Below are positions 8,349-16,128 of a DNA stretch of 64,000 nt, in pieces. The DNA lies in the NCBI GenBank assembly GCA_964371225.1, contig CAYJNA010000001.1, forward strand, positions 20,627 through 84,626, written 5' to 3'. The number at the start of each line of letters is the position of its first letter. Positions within the stretch are counted from its first letter, which is position 1. The translations under genes were made by a program, and so were the position numbers. The notes beneath the pieces were generated by a model. That model ran no database searches, was not told where the DNA came from, and worked only from the letters and a program-made list of their open reading frames with translations. Source of the stretch: CAYJAD01 sp964371225 (lineage in GTDB: Bacteria > Desulfobacterota > Desulfovibrionia > Desulfovibrionales > Desulfovibrionaceae).

Positions 8349-10766
8349 CTATTCAACCTTTCTCATGGCATCTTGCAATTCTTGTGCTTGCTGTGCCAAT
8401 TCACGTATGGCTTCAGCAGATTGTAAAATGGCGTCTGCATTTCTATTAACCACTTCATTAATATCACTCATGGATTGAGAAATTTCTTCTGAAACAGTGG
8501 TTTGTTCAGCGGCAGCCCCTGCAATGTGGTGAATCATATCTGTATTGAGTCCAGTTACTTTGGAAATTTCTTGTAAAGAATTTTCTGAAAGTTGTGCAAA
8601 TTCAGCTGTTTTACTTATTTGCGCTACCACGCTTTTTACTTCTTCTTGGTTAGCGGCACTGGAGGCTTGAATGGAGCGTACACTTTCGCCCACTTCGCGT
8701 GTGGCATCCATGGTTTTTTCTGCCAGCTTTCTTACTTCATCAGCTACCACGGCAAAGCCTCTGCCAGCTTCACCGGCTCTGGCGGCTTCAATGGCAGCAT
8801 TAAGCGCCAAGAGATTTGTTTGGTCTGCTATATCATTGATAACATTTATAATGCTGCCTATACCTTCAGATAAGCTGTCCAGCGTTGCCATATTGGTATT
8901 TAAATTCACAGCAGAATGACTTAACTTCGTCATGGCGGATGACATTTTTGTTATGTTATCAATACCATCTTTTGCTTTTTCTAATACAGTATTGCTTTGG
9001 TCTGCGGCACTTAAAGCGTTGGAGGCTACTTCTTGCACAGAAGCATTCATTTCTGTCATGGCGGCACTAGTGCTTTCAATTCGCTCTCGTTGGAAATTAG
9101 AGCCTTGTACAATGGAATCCGTTTGTGAAGAGAGCTCTTCAGTCGCAGATGCAACACGCACAGCCACCTCTGTTGCCTGTATAGACATTTGCTTTATGGC
9201 CTCGCCTTGCTCATGTACTTTTGTGATGTCAGCCAAAAATTCCACATAAGCTACAGCTTTGTTGTTTAAATCATACAAAGGCTGAGCTTGTACATCAAGA
9301 GTAAGCACTTCACCGCCAGGGAGACATGCTGCTAAAGCATTAATGCTCCCTTGGCTTTTAAAGGCATTTAAACCTAAACAATGCTCATTCCCACAAGCAG
9401 GAGATTTAAAGTGATGTCCGCAATTAGTCCCTTCTACCTTGTCACATTTAACCATTTTTTTACCGGTAACATTCATATACATAACAGTATTATCGGGAGT
9501 TGCTGTAAAAATACCCGCTGGAATACCATCAAATAATTTCACATAAGTTTGCGATAAAATATTTACATTATTAATGAGGCTACGGAAATCGCCTTCAAAT
9601 TGTTGTGGATCAATTTTTGTGTCTAAATGCCCACTGGAGATTTGATTTGCCGTGCTATAGATTTGATCTTTTAAGTTTAAAAGAATTTCTGAAATACCTT
9701 TAATACCGTCCATAACAAGACCAATTTCACCTTTTTCATGAACTGTAATGGAGGCATCCAAACGTCCTTTGGCAATATTTTGTGCATATGTTGCCATTTT
9801 AGTAAGTGTAGAAGAAAATGTTACTACAATGAAGGCTGTTATGAGTATACTCACAATAATGGCTATGATGGACAAAAGAAGAATTTGATCTAATGAAGAA
9901 TCCACTGAACTTGAAATGGCTTTTAATTCCGAACTGGCACCTTGAGCAGCTTCTTTACTTAAAGGAGCAATGATAGCAAGGATACTTTCTCGAATGTCGT
10001 TTAATTCAGCCACTTCATCGTCTAATTTTTTACTTTCAGTATCAATAAAATGAGCAATTTTTATAAATGCATCTGTTGCCAATTGAAGGGAAGTGAAGGG
10101 TGTAGTATCCGAAAAAAAGCCTGAATCTTTCAGAGCCATAATTTCATTTAAGTTTTTTATTACTATATTTTTTGATTCTACAGATTTTGTAAAGATTTTC
10201 TGCTCATGTGATAATAAAAATGACTCTAAATAACCTTGATAATTTACAATCTCTTTTTGTGATACAATAATTTTTTCAATGGCATCAAAATTATTTGCAT
10301 TAATCATAGTTTGTAAAATACTAGAAAGAGCTACCATGAGCTCCTTTTCTGACTGCACCAATTCACCACTAATAGCTTTTTTTAAGGTAATAGCATGAGA
10401 AAAATATTGATTTGCTGATGTTAAAATTTCTTCTAAAGAAGATATGACATTTCTTACACTTTGTTTATCATTATCTTGTACAAAATTTAAAAGTTTTTTA
10501 TTATCTTCCAAAGCATTTTGGACAGATTTTCTTACACTTTCACTATCAGCAGTATCGTGATGTAAATTAAATTGGTCAAGGTGATAGGCAATTTTGTATA
10601 AATCGATTTCTGTTCTGTATGTGATGGAGTCTACTTGGTCAAAGTTAATAAATTCACTTACATCGGTACTGGTTCTGCTGGATGATGTATAGCTAATAAG
10701 CGCCAGCACAATAATAGTAAGAATTAAAAGAGAAAATCCTAAAATTATTCGTAATTTACTTGTCAT
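8349..10766 (-). CDS. methyl-accepting chemotaxis protein with HAMP and a cysteine-rich PAS-like domain
   Basis: An 805 aa inner-membrane chemoreceptor. Order: TM1 at about residues 6-27, a long mostly helical periplasmic sensor, TM2 at about 292-314, HAMP linker, a PAS-like domain at about 405-525, then the MCP signalling domain whose hairpin tip (DQTNLLALNAAIEAARAGE, GRGFAVVADEVRKLAEKT) lies near 642-675. The PAS-like domain has five cysteines at about 440-490 (KC, NC, AC, HC, AC), suggesting a bound metal, cluster or heme as redox sensor; that is inference. A GGAGGG site precedes the ATG. A good sigma-70 promoter lies upstream at 10839-10868. Confidence 0.94.
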   Translation of the reverse strand: MTSKLRIILGFSLLILTIIVLALISYTSSSRTSTDVSEFINFDQVDSITYRTEIDLYKIAYHLDQFNLHHDTADSESVRKSVQNALEDNKKLLNFVQDNDKQSVRNVISSLEEILTSANQYFSHAITLKKAISGELVQSEKELMVALSSILQTMINANNFDAIEKIIVSQKEIVNYQGYLESFLLSHEQKIFTKSVESKNIVIKNLNEIMALKDSGFFSDTTPFTSLQLATDAFIKIAHFIDTESKKLDDEVAELNDIRESILAIIAPLSKEAAQGASSELKAISSSVDSSLDQILLLSIIAIIVSILITAFIVVTFSSTLTKMATYAQNIAKGRLDASITVHEKGEIGLVMDGIKGISEILLNLKDQIYSTANQISSGHLDTKIDPQQFEGDFRSLINNVNILSQTYVKLFDGIPAGIFTATPDNTVMYMNVTGKKMVKCDKVEGTNCGHHFKSPACGNEHCLGLNAFKSQGSINALAACLPGGEVLTLDVQAQPLYDLNNKAVAYVEFLADITKVHEQGEAIKQMSIQATEVAVRVASATEELSSQTDSIVQGSNFQRERIESTSAAMTEMNASVQEVASNALSAADQSNTVLEKAKDGIDNITKMSSAMTKLSHSAVNLNTNMATLDSLSEGIGSIINVINDIADQTNLLALNAAIEAARAGEAGRGFAVVADEVRKLAEKTMDATREVGESVRSIQASSAANQEEVKSVVAQISKTAEFAQLSENSLQEISKVTGLNTDMIHHIAGAAAEQTTVSEEISQSMSDINEVVNRNADAILQSAEAIRELAQQAQELQDAMRKVE

Positions 10767-10838
10767 AGACCCTCCAAGTCAAAAGCGCACGACACAAAAA
10801 AGAAGCGCACATATAACTTTATGTGTGTAATAGTACAA

Positions 10839-10868
10839 ATAATATACGCTTTATACGGTAATTGTCAA
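10839..10868 (-). promoter_or_regulatory. candidate sigma-70 promoter of the chemoreceptor gene
   Basis: On the minus strand TTGACA (10863-10868) and TATTAT (10839-10844) are separated by 18 bases; an overlapping TATATT gives 16. It is about 75 bases upstream of the ATG. The -35 is a perfect consensus. Confidence 0.6.
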
Positions 10869-11192
10869 ATATTCAGCGCATTTTAAGCCTTTTGTACAGC
10901 TCATTATACGTAATATTTTTGAAACAAATATTCGCAAGTATTATCCAAAAATGAAGAAATACAAAAAATATTCTTTTTTAACTACTTGATTTTTTTTAAT
11001 CTTGAACTGTCTGTATTTTCTTGTGTAAGAAAAAGTACTGTGAGAAGATGAAGCTGAAAATTTTTTATGGAAGATTTTTAGCGAAAGGCAGTAACAAATG
11101 TCACTGCCTTTCTGATGAAATCTATAAAAAATAAACGAGTGTATATTTTTTTGTATACTATATGACAAATACACACATGGTTACTAATAAAA
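10869..11192. other. non-coding gap with a hairpin behind the dehydrogenase gene
   Basis: AT-rich sequence with no believable gene. The one structure is a 13-bp stem, GAAAGGCAGT..AC / GT..ACTGCCTTTC at 11083-11095 and 11100-11112, with a 4-base loop and one G-U pair on the minus strand. It is downstream of the leftward dehydrogenase gene at 11193 but lacks a clear T-run, so it may be a processing or weak terminator structure. Confidence 0.5.
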
Positions 11193-12074
11193 TTACCATG
11201 AAGTGGCAGAAAGTTGCGCCAATCCTTTAATTAACACTTGCGTGCCATCCTTTCCATGCCCATGTGCCTCCAAGAGACGATAGGCTTGTTCAGCCATGGT
11301 CAGACCAGGAAGGTTTAATCCCATGCGGCGGCATTCGTCTATGCACAGGCCAAGATCTTTACGAAAATGTTCTACAAAAAAGCCAGGTGCAAAATCGTTA
11401 TCTACAATACGCTTACCAAGCACATTCATGGCAGTGCTCCCAGCAGCGCCGGGAACAACAGTTTCGCGCCATGTGGACACATCAAGACCGCATTTTTTAG
11501 CAAAAAGTAAGGATTCACATACAGAAAACATAACCCCTGCAATGGCAATTTGATTAGCTAATTTAGCCTTTTGCCCCATACCGGCGCCGCCGCAGTGTAC
11601 AATGGTTTTCCCCATTTTTTCAAAGCAGGGGAGCAGAGCTTCATAGGCTTGCTGTGTGCCGCCCACAAAGATGGAAAGGGTGGCATTTTTCGCACCCACA
11701 TCACCGCCGGTTACGGGTGCATCCACAGCTAGGCAATCTTTTTGTGCAGCAGCAGTGGCAATGCGTTCGGCAAGATTGGGGCAAGAGGTGGTCATATCAC
11801 AAAGAATACCACCAGTCTTAAGACCAGCTAAAGCACCATTTTCACCCAACATAACTTCTTCCACATCATGAGGAAAGCCCACAATGGAAAAGACAATGTC
11901 TGATTTTTCAGCCACTTCGCGAGGGCTTTGCGCCCAAGTGGCACCCATATCAAGAAGGGCAGAGGCTTTTTCTTTGGTGCGGCTATAAATAACAAGTTCG
12001 TAACCGGCTTTGCGTAAATTTGCGGCCATGGAAAGCCCCATGATACCAGTACCAATCCATCCTACAGTTTTCAT
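11193..12074 (-). CDS. 3-hydroxyisobutyrate dehydrogenase / tartronate semialdehyde reductase family oxidoreductase
   Basis: A 293 aa NAD(P)-dependent beta-hydroxyacid dehydrogenase, cytoplasmic. The N-terminal dinucleotide site is GWIGTGIMGLSMAANL, followed by the family substrate segment DAPVTGGDVGAKNATLSIFVGG and the catalytic lysine region GGAGMGQKAKLANQ. Length matches GarR/MmsB-type enzymes. AAGGAG precedes the ATG by 6 bases. It follows the SUMF1-domain gene by 17 bases, so it may be on the same transcript, but its chemistry gives no obvious link to the envelope genes upstream. The exact substrate (tartronate semialdehyde, 3-hydroxyisobutyrate or succinate semialdehyde) cannot be read from the sequence. 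Confidence 0.92.
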   Translation of the reverse strand: MKTVGWIGTGIMGLSMAANLRKAGYELVIYSRTKEKASALLDMGATWAQSPREVAEKSDIVFSIVGFPHDVEEVMLGENGALAGLKTGGILCDMTTSCPNLAERIATAAAQKDCLAVDAPVTGGDVGAKNATLSIFVGGTQQAYEALLPCFEKMGKTIVHCGGAGMGQKAKLANQIAIAGVMFSVCESLLFAKKCGLDVSTWRETVVPGAAGSTAMNVLGKRIVDNDFAPGFFVEHFRKDLGLCIDECRRMGLNLPGLTMAEQAYRLLEAHGHGKDGTQVLIKGLAQLSATSW

Positions 12075-12091
12075 AAAAAGCTCCTTCGCGC

Positions 12092-13771
12092 TTATTTTTT
12101 GAGAATATCTTTTTGTAATTGCTCCACTGTAACCGCTTTATAATTATTTTCTCGTGTGTATTGAAGATGTTTTTCGAATAATTGGATATTTTTTAATAGC
12201 TCTAAACTAAAAGTATCTCCAACAGAAGCTAAATCTTTTTTTACTTGTTGTAATGCTTCATTAATTAAGCTGCTATCATTGGCACGTAAGTCTTCAATTT
12301 TTGTTTTATAAAATTGCGTGGTTTGCCTAATGGCATTATGGAAATTTGTAATGCCGTTCTTTGCTTTTTGGATACTAGCATCAACTTTAGCAAGAACACT
12401 TTTATCGGTATTAGCTTTTTTCAAGCCTTCAAGATTAGTTATAGTACCTTGAATAATGGCAATTCGAGAAGAAAAATTCTGTACTGATTCAATGAGATAG
12501 GCCATGTTACGAATTTCAGAAACAGCAGTGAGCATTTGCTGTCTTTCAAAAGCAATATTATTTTCTTTTAAAATATTACGTAAATGCTGATAATTCTTTT
12601 TTTCTGCTTCGTCGGTGGTGCCAGCTATAAGACGATCAATTTCATCCAAAGGATTATTTTTTGTATCTAATAAAAGACTTGGTTTTTCACCGGCTTGCGC
12701 CCATTCATTTTGCAAAACCTCTTGACGATTCCCCCCCGGAGTATTAATGCCGGAAAGGGCTAAACGAAAGCCCATATCACGTAGGTATACGGCTCCATCT
12801 ACCTGAAAAAAAGCAACTTCTTCACGTCTACCGGGGTAAATTTCTTCTAAGCTTGAGAGAAAGCTTCCGCCTTTACGTATAAAGCCCCCAGCAGAACCAT
12901 GTAAACGGCCGCCTAAAGAAAAGCGAAATACATCCATAACCATTTCAGCCACATTTCCTGCTGTATCATACAAGCCCAGCTTATTAGGCTTGCGTGAACC
13001 AATACGTAAGGGGCTTTCCTCGATTCGGGAGGCATTTTCGGGGCGATACACCGCATATACGGTATGGTCTTCTCCATCACCCAAGGGGAAAAAATCTTCT
13101 TCTAAAAATTGTTGTGCCGTGGTGGTATGCCCCCCTCTGGCGGCATATTCCCATTCAATTTCTGTAGGAAGGCGTAAGTAGCCCACATTACGCGTGTCAT
13201 CTTTAAAATGTGGTAAAGATTGCGGATGGTTTTGTAAAAGCCATTCTGTATATTTTTGTGTAAATTCCGTAGCTTCGTACCAAGAAATTTCTGTTTTTGG
13301 GCGTACATTTTCTGCTGAAGGAGCAGGGCATATGCCTTGCATAATAGCATCCCATTGTAGGCCGGTTACTTCATATTTTCCTATGAGGTAGTAAAGAAAA
13401 TCACCTGATGGAGTTTGCTTTTGCCAGGCCTTGGGTAAATCTCCTTTAGCAAAAGGTGCCGCAAGAGTGGCTGTATGGCGGCTATCATAATAAGCCCTAT
13501 CTTCACTTTGTGCGTTGTCATAGCCAAAACGTGTGCTCATATCCCACAAAAAACCTTTGGCGGGTACGCCCACAATTTTAAAAATCATGGACATATCACA
13601 AGGCATGGGGAGAGAAATATCTCCTGAGCTGGGTACGGGGTTATATCCTTCTTCTAATTTTGCGCTTCCTTTTAGGGTCAACGCTGCATGTGCAGAGGAA
13701 GTAGCCCCCCCAAATCCTGCACAACCTAAACAAAAACATAAAGCCCAAGGAGCCAGCTTATTATATATCAC
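12092..13771 (-). CDS. exported SUMF1/FGE-like domain protein with helical C-terminal half (TagR-like)
   Basis: A 559 aa protein with a signal peptide ending near residue 30 (TSSAHA); an alternative lipobox-like LGC lies inside it. Residues about 80-345 are a formylglycine-generating-enzyme-like (SUMF1) fold: EISWYEATEFTQKYTEW, LRLPTEIEWEYAARGG, LGLYDTAGNVAEMVMDVF and DMGFRLAL. The rest is mostly helical and could be coiled coil. The start is a GTG overlapping the permease stop, with GGAGG 6 bases upstream, so translation is coupled. The closest known architecture in this order, after an ABC ATPase and FtsX-like permease, is TagR of type VI secretion threonine-phosphorylation pathways, a periplasmic activator of kinase PpkA. 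The helical half is additional. Confidence 0.85.
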   Translation of the reverse strand: MIYNKLAPWALCFCLGCAGFGGATSSAHAALTLKGSAKLEEGYNPVPSSGDISLPMPCDMSMIFKIVGVPAKGFLWDMSTRFGYDNAQSEDRAYYDSRHTATLAAPFAKGDLPKAWQKQTPSGDFLYYLIGKYEVTGLQWDAIMQGICPAPSAENVRPKTEISWYEATEFTQKYTEWLLQNHPQSLPHFKDDTRNVGYLRLPTEIEWEYAARGGHTTTAQQFLEEDFFPLGDGEDHTVYAVYRPENASRIEESPLRIGSRKPNKLGLYDTAGNVAEMVMDVFRFSLGGRLHGSAGGFIRKGGSFLSSLEEIYPGRREEVAFFQVDGAVYLRDMGFRLALSGINTPGGNRQEVLQNEWAQAGEKPSLLLDTKNNPLDEIDRLIAGTTDEAEKKNYQHLRNILKENNIAFERQQMLTAVSEIRNMAYLIESVQNFSSRIAIIQGTITNLEGLKKANTDKSVLAKVDASIQKAKNGITNFHNAIRQTTQFYKTKIEDLRANDSSLINEALQQVKKDLASVGDTFSLELLKNIQLFEKHLQYTRENNYKAVTVEQLQKDILKK

Positions 13772-15089
13772 GAATAACCTCCGAAGGTATAATTTTAGAC
13801 GCTTTTATGGCTGGAATACACGTTGCGGCTAAAGATAAGAGAAGAACAATACCAAAGCCCAAAGCAAAATGTTCCGGCGGTAAGGAGCATATTTCTTCTG
13901 TGGCATCTTGTCTACTTTGTGCAAAAAGATATTCAATCAAATGTGCGGCAAGGCCATAGAGCACAGCGGCAAGGGTGGAGCCCAAGGCAGCTGTTAAAAA
14001 ACTTTGAAAAAGAGGGAAGACCATTATATCTGCCCCATTATAACCCACAAGGCGTAATATACCAAGATAGCGTTCTTTTCTGCGAACAGCAGCCAGGGCA
14101 TGGCTGGCAGTGGATGCTAAAAAGCCCAAGGCAGCCGTGGTACCAATAAGCCCGAAAATTAAATTGAGCGAATCATTAAGCGCACGAACCGTGGCAATTT
14201 CTTCGGCCTTGGTGTACACATCAATGGATTTGGCGGCAAAAAGTTCACGTAAGGCCGTTACAGAGTCTAAGTCTTTGGCATACAAACGAAAAGCAGGGTA
14301 CACACGAGCGCCTTCAGGGGCAATATCGCCTGTCCAGCCTTGCTCTTCGCTCAAACGTACATCTTTTTGCGGTTGACGCCCATCACGAAAGTCTTCTGTG
14401 GCTTCCAAAAGCTGTAAAGGAACAAAGGCTACGTCTTTTTGTTGTACCGACAAGGGAAGAATGCTTTGCACCCATAATACCACTGTGGCGCGTTGTACCT
14501 TACCCTGATGTAAACGCTCCACTTGACCTTGTAAAAGGCTTTGTGTTGTGGCAGAAAGCTTACGTGCAGCTTCCGCAGAAAGGGTAATGGCAAAGGCATT
14601 GTCCGGTTTTTTTGCCGCATGTGTTACAGCCTGTGCGCTATCACCTTCTGGTGTTTTTGCTTCTTCCGATGATTTTTCCTTTTCTTCTGCATCTTGTTGC
14701 TGCATATAGGGCGCTAGTAGCGTATCTCCGGAGGCTGTGGGCTCAAGAGAAGCCGTAATGCGTTTTAGCATATTGGTTTCACCTAGTATGCGTATATCCA
14801 TGGTAGAAGCGATAGAGCGTGTTTTTGGTAAAATAAAACCCACATGAGGATTTTTCGCCATTTCCTCAATCCATGCCTTGGTATAATGCCCACTAGATAC
14901 AGGAATAATTTCTAAATTATGCGGATTATTTTGTAATCTATCTGTCATGGTGGTAATAATGCCGTACTTTACCCCATACAAAACCAAAAGCGGCGTTAAT
15001 ACCGCTGCTAAAGAAAGAATAGCGCAAGCAGAAAGTAAAGTTTCATGGCAATAGTCTTTCATTGCCAATACGCATGATTTAGTTAACAT
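13761..15089 (-). CDS. FtsX/LolE-like ABC transporter permease (TagS-like)
   Basis: A 442 aa inner-membrane protein with one N-terminal TM (about 18-40), a large periplasmic domain (about 45-310) and three C-terminal TMs, the topology of FtsX/MacB-type permeases that transmit force across the membrane rather than import solutes. The periplasmic part has a charged low-complexity insert (KEKSSEEAKTPEGDSAQ). It overlaps the ATPase gene by 7 bases and the SUMF1 gene by 11, so the three form one translationally coupled unit. With those neighbours it matches the TagS position of TagQRST systems; a LolCDE-like lipoprotein role is the alternative. Confidence 0.88.
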   Translation of the reverse strand: MLTKSCVLAMKDYCHETLLSACAILSLAAVLTPLLVLYGVKYGIITTMTDRLQNNPHNLEIIPVSSGHYTKAWIEEMAKNPHVGFILPKTRSIASTMDIRILGETNMLKRITASLEPTASGDTLLAPYMQQQDAEEKEKSSEEAKTPEGDSAQAVTHAAKKPDNAFAITLSAEAARKLSATTQSLLQGQVERLHQGKVQRATVVLWVQSILPLSVQQKDVAFVPLQLLEATEDFRDGRQPQKDVRLSEEQGWTGDIAPEGARVYPAFRLYAKDLDSVTALRELFAAKSIDVYTKAEEIATVRALNDSLNLIFGLIGTTAALGFLASTASHALAAVRRKERYLGILRLVGYNGADIMVFPLFQSFLTAALGSTLAAVLYGLAAHLIEYLFAQSRQDATEEICSLPPEHFALGFGIVLLLSLAATCIPAIKASKIIPSEVIRDI

Positions 15090-15913
15090 GTGCCGCTCCC
15101 TATGCCTGCTGTTCCCACGGGTTTAACTTCGTATATATCTTGAGAGTTGGGGCTTTCTTCTTCCATATATTGGGGCTCCTGCCATGTGGTAGTGGCGCCC
15201 ATATGCGCGTAAATTTGCCCTTCTTCGCGTGTAACTTCAGTGGTCACAAGCCGAAAACCAGCAGCTTTGGCGCTGTCTGGTGAATGGCTTACCATAACAA
15301 CACTAATATGTTTTTCTTGTGCAATGGAAGTGAATAATTCCAAAACCAATTGCGCATTGTAAGGATCTAACGATGCCACAGGTTCATCTGCTAAAATAAG
15401 CTTAGGCTCATGCACAAGAGCGCGCGCTATGGCAAAGCGTTGACGCTCCCCCACAGACATTTGCGCCGGTTTTTTTTGTAGTAAATGTGTAATATCTAAA
15501 ATTTGTGCAAGGTTTACTATACCTTCTTTATGTTTTGCATCAACACAACATAAGGCAATATTTTCATACCCATTTAAAAAGGGAAGGAGCCCACCTGTTT
15601 GCAAGATATAGCCTATATACGTACGTCGCAAAGCTGCAAGAGAGCTTTGTTTGCCTTGACGCCAAAGTTGCAATATGTCCACAGGCATGTCTTGAGGGCA
15701 AAAGGAAAATACGCTGCCCTCCTGTATGCCAGGTTCTAAAGCTGTGGATAACATATCCAAAGCTGTACTTTTGCCGCATCCGCTGGGGCCAACTAAGGCC
15801 ACAAGCTCACCGCGCTGCACAGTAAAGCCTTCCATATGTAAGGAGAAGATTTCACTAAGCCCATGCTGTTTATGCAAGTGGGCTATATTAATTATGGGTT
15901 GTGTTATATTCAT
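15083..15913 (-). CDS. ABC transporter ATP-binding protein, LolD/MacB type (TagT-like)
   Basis: A 276 aa ATPase with Walker A GPSGCGKST at residues 42-50, Q-loop in YIGYILQTGGLLPFL, signature MSVGERQRFAIARAL and Walker B LILADEPVASLD, followed by a switch histidine (VMVSHS). It powers the adjacent FtsX-like permease. A C-terminal extension of about 50 residues lies beyond the usual LolD end. A candidate promoter (15953-15980) precedes it, so the ATPase-permease-SUMF1 unit can be transcribed separately from the srf genes. The ribosome-binding site is weak (GGAAAA). Confidence 0.92.
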   Translation of the reverse strand: MNITQPIINIAHLHKQHGLSEIFSLHMEGFTVQRGELVALVGPSGCGKSTALDMLSTALEPGIQEGSVFSFCPQDMPVDILQLWRQGKQSSLAALRRTYIGYILQTGGLLPFLNGYENIALCCVDAKHKEGIVNLAQILDITHLLQKKPAQMSVGERQRFAIARALVHEPKLILADEPVASLDPYNAQLVLELFTSIAQEKHISVVMVSHSPDSAKAAGFRLVTTEVTREEGQIYAHMGATTTWQEPQYMEEESPNSQDIYEVKPVGTAGIGSGTC

Positions 15914-15952
15914 ATTTTCCGTGCTATGAGGTTATGTTGTGATAAAAAAACG

Positions 15953-15980
15953 GTTATAATGGTGTAAAATATACTGTAAA
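15953..15980 (-). promoter_or_regulatory. candidate promoter for the ATPase-permease-SUMF1 unit
   Basis: Minus strand TTTACA (15975-15980) and TATAAC (15953-15958) separated by 16 bases, 40 bases upstream of the ATPase start in a gap of 215 bases that otherwise holds only very AT-rich sequence. Confidence 0.45.
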
Positions 15981-16070
15981 AATAATATGATATAATATAT
16001 TAAATGATTTTATTTTTATATAAAGTAGTTCAGATGATGATTAAAAATTTTGCTGTAATCAAAAATGTAA

Positions 16071-16107
16071 TTTGAGGGAAAACATACTGTAAAAGTTTTC
16101 CCTCAAA
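16071..16107 (-). terminator. hairpin behind the VWA gene
   Basis: A perfect 13-bp inverted repeat, TTTGAGGGAAAAC / GTTTTCCCTCAAA, with an 11-base loop, 22 bases after the VWA stop codon. On the minus strand it is followed by a moderately T-rich stretch rather than a clean T-run, so it may be a terminator or a partial one that splits the srf-VWA unit from the ABC unit. Confidence 0.65.
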
Positions 16108-16128
16108 CTACACGATAAAAATATACTA

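Noticed and set aside
10941..11174. Minus-strand 77-codon open frame behind the dehydrogenase gene
   Set aside because: Very AT-rich composition typical of intergenic DNA; it runs through a hairpin and has no ribosome-binding site.
12092..13771. Reading the SUMF1-domain protein as a true sulfatase-maturing formylglycine enzyme
   Set aside because: No sulfatase gene is near, it is exported, has a long helical extension, and sits with an FtsX-like ABC pair, which fits TagR better. Catalytic cysteines were not confirmed.
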